Below are positions 43,691 to 49,375 of a stretch of 49,375 nt of DNA, in pieces. The first letter of the stretch is position 1, and the number at the start of each line of letters is the position of its first letter. This DNA is from Caldilineales bacterium (GTDB lineage Bacteria; Chloroflexota; Anaerolineae; Caldilineales; Caldilineaceae). The notes below the pieces were generated by a model. The model was given only the letters and a program-made list of their open reading frames with translations. It made no database searches and was not told the origin of the DNA. A program made the position numbers and the translations under genes. The stretch is taken from assembly GCA_012271135.1 (NCBI GenBank), contig JAAXGZ010000062.1, positions 1 to 49,375 of the forward strand, read 5' to 3'.

Positions 43691-45364
43691 TCAACGCGTC
43701 AATTGTCGCAGGGCGTAATAGACCGGGAGCGGTTCCCACTGGTTGCTCACAATGCTCCACAGGGCTCTTTCGGTGGTCGGGGCGACCACCCGGAAGTTCA
43801 GGTTCCAGAGGAAGGCGGGCCCCGTCCAGCCCCATGCCTCCATCATCCGGAAGGCCTGCACCGTCCATTCCGCTTGTTCGTCCTCGCTGTTGTCGTTGGC
43901 GTACAGGTAGGCCGCGTGGATGTTGTCCGCACTGTTTTGGAATGACGGCCAGCCGAATTCGGTCGGAACGATGGGCAGGTGGCCCGCTCCGTGGCGCACC
44001 AGCAGTTCCCGGTACCCTTCCATGGTGGAGCGGAAGCTCCAGGAATGGTGCGGATTGTCGCAGGGGCCGTTGAAGAACTCGTTGCCTGTCGTCTGGATAG
44101 CCGTACAGGCCTCCTCCCAGGTGGCGTGGGGCGGAACATTGAACCCGTGCGGATGGACGCCGACGGCGTCCACGTATTCGGCCAGCCCGCCCTCCAGCAT
44201 CTGCTCCAGGTAGACGAAATCGTCCACCGACACGCCGGTGATGCTGGCCGCAGGGGTCAGGGCGCCCGAAACGATGTACATGCCGGGGCAGTGTTGGCGG
44301 ATCGCCTGCGAGGCTGGAATCAGCACGGCCAGGTAGTCGCTGCCGTGCATGTCCCGATCACCGGTTTCCACGTAGTAGTTCTGTTCGTTCCAGACCTCGA
44401 TGGCCGCCACCTTGCCGCAATAGCGCCGGGCCAGTTCGCCGATGAAGCCGGCCAGGGCGGCCGGGTCCTTGGGGAAACCCGCCACGAATTTGTCGTCGTT
44501 GAGTTCGCGGGCCCAGCGCGGGGTGGCCGTGACGCTGAGCAGCAGCTTGATGTTGCGGCGGCCGGCATCGGCCACCAGCGCGTCCAATTCCGTGCGACTG
44601 CTTGTGAACTGGTAGTAGCCGGGGGTGCGTTCGAAGTCCTCCCAGCGGATCTGGGTCTTCAGCCACGTGAAGCCCAGGTCCTGGACCGCGTCGAGGATTT
44701 GCCTGCGATTCCGGGTGCCCACATCGATTATGTGGGCTTGGATGCCGTAGGCGAATGGCAGACCCGAAGGCAGTGGGGATCTGCCGGTGGAGCCGGTGAA
44801 TGCCTGGGGAGGTTCACCGGGGACGGAGGCGGCAGGGGGTGAACTGCCCGTATCTGCAACGGGATTGGACGTAACGGGCTGAGCCGGCGGTTCGGGGATG
44901 ATGTCGGCCACCGGAAGGTTCCTTGGGACATTGCGCACCAGTGGTGCCCAAATCCAATGGCCGTTGGCGAGTACCAGCCAGGAACCGTCCCGATTGCGTG
45001 CCACTGGTGTCACGGGCGTGTCCACTTCCAGCCATCCGGCCCTTGGAAAACCGGTACTGGGGCCTTCCCGCAGGTTGGAGACCCGATTGGTTGCCGGACC
45101 GTACGCGTCTTCTTCCACGGTGGCCGAAGCGGTTGGAGTTGCGGCATGGACAGGCGCTCGCGTTGGTACCGGCTCGGCCACTGTGGTGGCCGTCGGCCGG
45201 GGAGTCGCGGTAAAAGTGGGCACGGGCACCGGAGCCTGAGGCTGGTTCGCGGCGGACGCAGGCGTGTTCTCCAAGTCCGCTTGACAGGCGGCAAGGAGCA
45301 GTGATGCCAGCAACCCGAACACGACGGCTTTCTGCATGGTGGGCATGAACCTGCGGAACAACAT
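43691..45364 (-). CDS. Secreted lipoprotein: SH3-like domain plus clan-A glycoside hydrolase
   Basis: The protein begins with a lipoprotein signal, VVFGLLASLLLAAC, then a long Pro/Thr/Ala linker. A bacterial SH3-like domain follows (NRVSNLREGPSTGFPRAGWL, GSWLVLANGHWIW). After a second linker comes a TIM-barrel glycosidase: AYGIQAHI, LGFTWLKTQIRWEDFERTPG, the acid/base EVWNEQN and the likely nucleophile VPTEFGWPS, resembling GH39/GH5-type enzymes of clan GH-A. It is probably anchored outside the cell, releasing sugars for the co-oriented carriers. Start 45364 or 45346 is uncertain. No cellulose-binding module is seen. Confidence 0.8.
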   Translation of the reverse strand: MLFRRFMPTMQKAVVFGLLASLLLAACQADLENTPASAANQPQAPVPVPTFTATPRPTATTVAEPVPTRAPVHAATPTASATVEEDAYGPATNRVSNLREGPSTGFPRAGWLEVDTPVTPVARNRDGSWLVLANGHWIWAPLVRNVPRNLPVADIIPEPPAQPVTSNPVADTGSSPPAASVPGEPPQAFTGSTGRSPLPSGLPFAYGIQAHIIDVGTRNRRQILDAVQDLGFTWLKTQIRWEDFERTPGYYQFTSSRTELDALVADAGRRNIKLLLSVTATPRWARELNDDKFVAGFPKDPAALAGFIGELARRYCGKVAAIEVWNEQNYYVETGDRDMHGSDYLAVLIPASQAIRQHCPGMYIVSGALTPAASITGVSVDDFVYLEQMLEGGLAEYVDAVGVHPHGFNVPPHATWEEACTAIQTTGNEFFNGPCDNPHHSWSFRSTMEGYRELLVRHGAGHLPIVPTEFGWPSFQNSADNIHAAYLYANDNSEDEQAEWTVQAFRMMEAWGWTGPAFLWNLNFRVVAPTTERALWSIVSNQWEPLPVYYALRQLTR

Positions 45365-45809
45365 CGGGACAAAGGAATGGTGCTGTTGGACGCGTCGAAT
45401 CGCGGGACCGCCGACATGACGGCGGAACATTGTAGGAGCGTTCCCGGTCCGCAACCGGACGTGGTTCGGTCCCGCGTTGGTCCGCACGTCTGCGAACGGG
45501 CGCTCCTGGCCGAGGCCCGCAATCCGGAAGCCGGGGCAGTTCGATGCGGCTTGCTCGGCGGTGTGGATCGCAAACCGCCGACAACGCGATATCCGGCTGG
45601 TTAGGGACTGCACAAGACCGCGAGCACCGTGCCTCGTCAAGAGTGGTTTGCCGACGGTGCCGCGAGCCCCTGGTGGCCATCCGACCGCGAATCCTTGGCC
45701 AATCGGTTTGCCCGGCGGTCCCTGCCAAACCTACAATGAGCCGTTACCCCGACAAGCAGAGTCCGTTCTGTTTTCAATGCCGCAGGTTGTGGCGGCAGGA
45801 GTTCCCTAT
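45365..45809. other. Divergent intergenic region
   Basis: The 445 bases between the glycosidase lipoprotein (minus) and the VOC gene (plus) contain one good promoter candidate (45708-45737). No supported gene is present; frames extending the two genes into this space lack protein-like sequence. Confidence 0.45.
45708..45737 (+). promoter_or_regulatory. Candidate sigma-70 promoter of the VOC gene
   Basis: TTGCCC at 45708-45713 and TACAAT at 45732-45737 are separated by 18 bases. Transcription would start near 45744, about 66 bases before the VOC gene ATG. Confidence 0.45.
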
Positions 45810-46190
45810 ATGAAACTCGAACATTCGGCCATCAACGTCAAGGATGCCAAGGCGGTTGCCCAATGGTGGAGCGAGCACCTGGGCATGCGCATCGTCATGG
45901 AGAGCGACGAACCGCCTTTCATGCACTTCCTGGCCGACGACGACGGTGCCATGATGGAGATTTATGCCATGGCGGAGGCGGAGGTTCCCGACTGGGCAAA
46001 CATCGATCCCCAAAGCATCCACTTTGCCTTTACCACCAAGGACATGGACGCGGAGCAGGCCCGGCTTGAGGCCGGGGGCGCGGAAGTGGTTGCGGGCAGA
46101 ACCTCGCCGGCCGGCGACAGGCTGCTCTTCCTGCGCGACCCCTACGGCACACCGTTCCAGCTCGTTCAACGCCAGCAGCCGCTGCTGTAG
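45810..46190 (+). CDS. VOC superfamily (glyoxalase/dioxygenase fold) protein
   Basis: This 126-residue protein has two beta-alpha-beta-beta-beta modules: LEHSAINVKDAKAVAQWWSEHLGMRIV, then IHFAFTTKDMDAEQARLEAGGAEV, closing with LLFLRDPYGTPFQLVQR. Potential metal ligands are His in the first strand, His in IHFAF and Glu in MMEIYAM; the last is Gln in FQLV where Glu is usual. VOC proteins include lyases, dioxygenases and resistance proteins; the activity cannot be assigned. GCAGGAG upstream supports the ATG at 45810. Confidence 0.85.
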   Translation: MKLEHSAINVKDAKAVAQWWSEHLGMRIVMESDEPPFMHFLADDDGAMMEIYAMAEAEVPDWANIDPQSIHFAFTTKDMDAEQARLEAGGAEVVAGRTSPAGDRLLFLRDPYGTPFQLVQRQQPLL

Positions 46191-46414
46191 ACCGCTTTAG
46201 CCGACACCGATTTGGGGCGTCGGTTGAGCGGAATCGACGTTTTCGGTGTAGACTTGGGCGAGAGTTCGCCACGCGCGACGCTGTCCGCTGGTTCGATCGC
46301 GCCGATTGACATTGCCCCGTCCCCGGTCCGGTACCGGTTTCTGTGTCCTGCCCCGCCGCGGCCGCGTGACATGTTGTGCCCGGTGCCTGCGCACTTACGG
46401 AGAGGATTGCCTGC

Positions 46415-46738
46415 ATGTTTTTTGAACTACGCACCTATCGCACCAAGCCTGGCATGCTGGATCAGTGGTCCAAGGTGATGGATGAGAGGATCATTCCGTT
46501 CCAGATTTCCAAGGGCATGGTGGTCGTCGGCAGCTTCATCGGCGAGGACGAAGAGGATCTGTATGTCTGGATCCGCCGGTTCGAAAGCGATGAACAACGC
46601 GACCAGCTGTACCGGGCTGTCTACGAGGACAGTGTCTGGAAGAACGAACTCAAGCCGTTGGCCGACGAGATGCTGGACCGCAAGAAGGGGATCGATGTGA
46701 AGAAGATCCTTGCCACGCCCAAGTCCGTGGTCCAGTAG
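46415..46738 (+). CDS. NIPSNAP family protein
   Basis: This 107-residue ferredoxin-like alpha/beta-barrel protein starts with FFELRTYRTKPGMLDQW, the diagnostic NIPSNAP beginning, followed by FIGEDEEDLYVWIRRFES and YRAVYEDSVWKNELKP. Family function is unknown in bacteria; members may be small-molecule binders or monooxygenase-like. GGAGAGG lies 9-14 bases before the ATG at 46415. It ends 14 bases before the membrane-fusion gene. Confidence 0.88.
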   Translation: MFFELRTYRTKPGMLDQWSKVMDERIIPFQISKGMVVVGSFIGEDEEDLYVWIRRFESDEQRDQLYRAVYEDSVWKNELKPLADEMLDRKKGIDVKKILATPKSVVQ

Positions 46739-46752
46739 GGGACCATCATTCC

Positions 46753-47970
46753 ATGCCTTCAATACTCTTGGGACAACTGCGGTTGTCTGTGCGCATCCTG
46801 ATTCCGGTCCTGTTGGCCGGCTTGATGCTCGCCGGTTGCGAATTTTCGCTGCTGCCGGAGGGCCGTTCGTCGGAGGTGGCGTCCAGTGAAGCCACCCCGA
46901 CGCCAATTCCAACGCGCATCGTGCCCCTCAAGCCGACCTATACGGTGATGGAGGGGGAGATCGTCAAGGACCTGGTGTTCAACGGCCGCATCGCGCCGGT
47001 GCGCGAGGAAGGATTGTTCTTCCGGACCTCCGGCCGCCTCAAGGCCGTCTACTTCGCGCGCAACGACCTGGTCCAGGCCGGCGATGTGATTGCCGAACTC
47101 GAGATCGAGGGTCTGGAAGCCGAACGGGAGGCGCGCCGGCTTGACCTCGCGCGCGCCCAGGCCGGCCTCGACTCGGTGAAGAAGGAGGTGGAGTTCGCGG
47201 TCTCGATGGCCCAGATCAACCTGGACATCGCGGAACTCGCCCTGATCGAGACCATCCGCACCCAACCCGAGGGCTCGGTTGAGATCGCTATCCAACGCAA
47301 GAATGTCGAACGGGCCCAGCTCGAACTGGCCAATATCAGTACGGCCGTGGACCCCATCCTGGTCAACAACGTGGCCCAGGCCGAGTTGGCCCTCGAGCGG
47401 ATCGACAAGCGCGTGTCCGATTCACAGATCATTGCCCCCTTCAACGGCATGATCCTGTCCCTGTCGCTGTCGGTGGGCCGCGGTGTGGAGGAATTCCGGC
47501 CGGTGGTGGTGCTGGCCGATCCGGACGACCTTGAGGTGTCCGCCGACCTGATCAGCAACCAACTGGCCGATCTGGCCGAGGAAATGCCGGTCAACGTCCT
47601 GCTGCTGGGCCGTCCCGGCGACCCGGTCACGGGCAGCATTCGCAAGCTCCCTTATCCCTACGGCAGCGGCGGCTCCGGCGCCACGGTCGAGGAACTGGAC
47701 AAGTCCACCCGGATTTCCCTGAACGTGCCCGCGGCCGACGTCGGCATGCGGCTGGGAGACCTGGTGCGGGTTTCGGCCGAGCTGGAGCGCAAGGAAAACG
47801 TCCTGTGGCTGCCGCCGCAGGCCATCCGCGTCTTTGACGGCCGCCGGTTCGTGGTCAAGAGTGTGGATGGCCGCGACCAGCGCGTGGATGTCAAGGTGGG
47901 CATCCAGACCATCGACAGGGTTGAAATCGTAGAGGGCCTTGAGCTCAACGACGTGGTCATCGGTCCCTAG
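46753..47970 (+). CDS. Membrane-fusion lipoprotein (HlyD/MacA-like) of an efflux system
   Basis: This 405-residue protein has a lipoprotein signal ending LAGLMLAGC. It has the periplasmic adaptor layout: a barrel-sandwich half (LFFRTSGRLKAVYFARNDLVQAGDVIAEL), a helical hairpin coiled coil (residues about 115-220), the second half (DSQIIAPFNGMILSLSLSVG), then beta-barrel and membrane-proximal domains (VLWLPPQAIRVFDGRRFV). Such proteins link an inner-membrane ABC permease to export. The following FtsX-like permease starts 34 bases later, so the two form one MacAB-like unit. The transported substrate is unknown. Confidence 0.88.
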   Translation: MPSILLGQLRLSVRILIPVLLAGLMLAGCEFSLLPEGRSSEVASSEATPTPIPTRIVPLKPTYTVMEGEIVKDLVFNGRIAPVREEGLFFRTSGRLKAVYFARNDLVQAGDVIAELEIEGLEAEREARRLDLARAQAGLDSVKKEVEFAVSMAQINLDIAELALIETIRTQPEGSVEIAIQRKNVERAQLELANISTAVDPILVNNVAQAELALERIDKRVSDSQIIAPFNGMILSLSLSVGRGVEEFRPVVVLADPDDLEVSADLISNQLADLAEEMPVNVLLLGRPGDPVTGSIRKLPYPYGSGGSGATVEELDKSTRISLNVPAADVGMRLGDLVRVSAELERKENVLWLPPQAIRVFDGRRFVVKSVDGRDQRVDVKVGIQTIDRVEIVEGLELNDVVIGP

Positions 47971-48004
47971 CCGCCGGCTGCGGGATGGTCGGGGCGCTCT
48001 CGCC

Positions 48005-49375
48005 GTGAAGCTCTTCAATCGATACACATCCATTTTCGCGGTCGCACTGAAGCGGCTGTTTGCCCAGCGCGGGCTGACCGTCGCGATTTTGGTGGGCCTG
48101 GTGGTATCGATCTCCCTGATCATGAGCATTCCGCTCTACGCGGATGCCGTCTACTACAAGCTGCTCAAGGACGAACTGGAAGGGCCGGCGGGCACCGGCA
48201 GCATCCGGCGGCCGCCCTTCTCCTACATGTTCCGCTACGTGGGCTCCACCTACGGGGCCCAGGAGTGGGAAGCCATGGAGCCGGTCGACACCTACCTGTC
48301 CGGTCCGGCCGCCGGCAAACTGGGTTTGCCCCATGTGCGCACCGTCCGGCACTTCAAGACGGACAACGTGCGCCTCTTTCCGGCCGACAACATCGTCTAT
48401 TCGGACATTACCGACCCGCTTGAGTGGGTCAGTTTCGGATTCGTCACCGACTTCGAAAACAACATCGACATCGTGGAGGGCCGCTTCCCGGATCCGACCA
48501 CCTCCGGCGATCCGACCGTTCCGATCGAGGTCCTGATTTCCGCGGCCATGGCCGACGAAATCGGGATTCAGAGCGGCGAGAACTTCATGACCTTCCGCCG
48601 CGCCCGCACCGACGAGGGCACGCGCACCATCCAGGTGCCGGTGGTGGTGACGGGGGTCTGGGAACCGCGGGACCCAACCAGCGAGTTCTGGTTCTACAAC
48701 CCGAATACCTTTGAGACGGTCCTGATCATTCCGGAGCAGACCTACGTCAGCCGGGTGGCGCCGACCTACGCCAACGACGTGTACCTGGGCCTCTGGTACC
48801 TGATCATGGACGGCACGGACGTCACGGCGTCCACCGTGCCCCAGCTCATCGCCAACACTACGGAAGTGGAGCAGGAGACGGCCGCCCTGCTGTCCAATAC
48901 CCGCCTTGGGGTCTCTCCCAGCGATGCCCTCGATCGCTACCAGCTGCAGTCGGGCCAGCTGACGGTCCTGCTCTATGCCTTCAGCGTTCCCATCATGGGG
49001 TTGCTGTTGGCCTTCATCGGCCTCGTGGTCGGCTTGTCCGTGGCGCGTCAGCGCAACGAGGTGGCGGTCCTGCGCAGCCGCGGCGCCACTTCCATGCAAG
49101 TGGTCGGCATCTCCTTCATCGAATCGGTGCTGCTGGCCGGCATCGCGTTGGCGGCGGCCTACTACGGTGCTCCTTTCGTGGCCCAAATCATCGGCTCGAC
49201 GCAGACGTTCCTCAACTTTGCAACCGATGCCGACCTGCGGCTCGTGTTCAACGCCAACACCTGGCGCATCGGCGGGTTCGCCGTGGCCGTGACGGTCGTG
49301 GCCCAGCTGCTGCCGACCATTGGGGCTTCCCGCTTCACCATCGTGACCTACAAGCAGGAACAGGCGCGTACACTG
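48005..49375 (+). CDS. FtsX/MacB-like ABC transporter permease (runs off the window)
   Basis: From a GTG at 48005 the frame stays open for 457 codons to the window end. It has a cytoplasmic start, a first membrane helix (TVAILVGLVVSISLIMSIPL), a large extracytoplasmic domain (about residues 45-320, with VEGRFPDP and VVVTGVWEP), then FtsX-type helices from LTVLLYAFSVPIMGLLLAFIG and the conserved SVARQRNEVAVLRSRGAT loop. The C-terminal half is missing. It is paired with the adaptor lipoprotein; an ATPase gene would be expected downstream. It could export a lipoprotein, peptide or toxic compound. Confidence 0.85.
   Translation, partial: MKLFNRYTSIFAVALKRLFAQRGLTVAILVGLVVSISLIMSIPLYADAVYYKLLKDELEGPAGTGSIRRPPFSYMFRYVGSTYGAQEWEAMEPVDTYLSGPAAGKLGLPHVRTVRHFKTDNVRLFPADNIVYSDITDPLEWVSFGFVTDFENNIDIVEGRFPDPTTSGDPTVPIEVLISAAMADEIGIQSGENFMTFRRARTDEGTRTIQVPVVVTGVWEPRDPTSEFWFYNPNTFETVLIIPEQTYVSRVAPTYANDVYLGLWYLIMDGTDVTASTVPQLIANTTEVEQETAALLSNTRLGVSPSDALDRYQLQSGQLTVLLYAFSVPIMGLLLAFIGLVVGLSVARQRNEVAVLRSRGATSMQVVGISFIESVLLAGIALAAAYYGAPFVAQIIGSTQTFLNFATDADLRLVFNANTWRIGGFAVAVTVVAQLLPTIGASRFTIVTYKQEQARTL

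Noticed and set aside
42364..44073. 569-codon plus-strand open frame
   Set aside because: It is antisense to the oxidoreductase and glycosidase genes, with no motifs.

Overview
The window is 49.4 kb of GC-rich bacterial chromosome. The gene set is two sugar ABC import operons with lipid-anchored, Tat-type solute-binding proteins and no ATPase gene, four Gfo/Idh/MocA oxidoreductases, sugar-type MFS carriers, Uma2-family nucleases, a GPP34 protein, RecO and tRNA-Glu. This resembles an uncultured Chloroflexota lineage (Caldilinea/Anaerolinea-like). That placement is inferred from gene content only; no marker gene was compared.

Layout. 0-4.3 kb, minus strand: GPP34 protein, two successive aminotransferases of different subclasses and a TauE/SafE exporter. 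4.5-7.2 kb, plus: an 8-oxoguanine-deaminase-like amidohydrolase and a broken DUF3500 lipoprotein gene. 7.3-15.1 kb, plus: a carbohydrate cluster (polysaccharide deacetylase, DegT/DnrJ aminotransferase, sugar ABC binding protein and two permeases), interrupted by a solitary tnpB element with a likely guide-RNA end and by an IS110 relic. 15.5-18.2 kb, minus: a divergent dihydroorotate-dehydrogenase-like enzyme and a Uma2 nuclease.

18.6-30.6 kb is the accessory part. It holds a FitAB-type toxin-antitoxin pair behind a perfect 24-bp palindrome, an MmeI-like restriction-modification gene killed by an IS4-family insertion plus three other lesions, a second sugar ABC operon, a mosaic of three gene relics (IS701 transposase, Uma2, adenine deaminase) and an AT-rich HsdR-N-like nuclease gene that is compositionally foreign.

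30.7-35.9 kb: adenine deaminase and RecO (minus), then two adjacent Gfo/Idh/MocA oxidoreductases (plus) facing tRNA-Glu with a clear terminator. 36.3-45.4 kb, minus: a second Uma2 nuclease and a co-oriented block of SH3-glycosidase lipoprotein, Gfo/Idh/MocA oxidoreductase, three tandemly duplicated MFS carriers and another Gfo/Idh/MocA oxidoreductase. This looks like a sugar or sugar-derivative uptake and oxidation unit. 45.8-49.4 kb, plus: VOC protein, NIPSNAP protein, membrane-fusion lipoprotein and a FtsX/MacB-like permease cut by the window end.

The most notable signals are: the IS4 insertion whose 10-bp target duplication lets the interrupted reading frame be rebuilt exactly; the lone tnpB with intact RuvC residues and a structured 3' end; the three-family relic mosaic; the tandem MFS triplication with duplicated spacers; and a short unexplained repeat (23/18 bp) at positions 1, 7239 and 15209. 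No CRISPR array or rRNA gene was seen.
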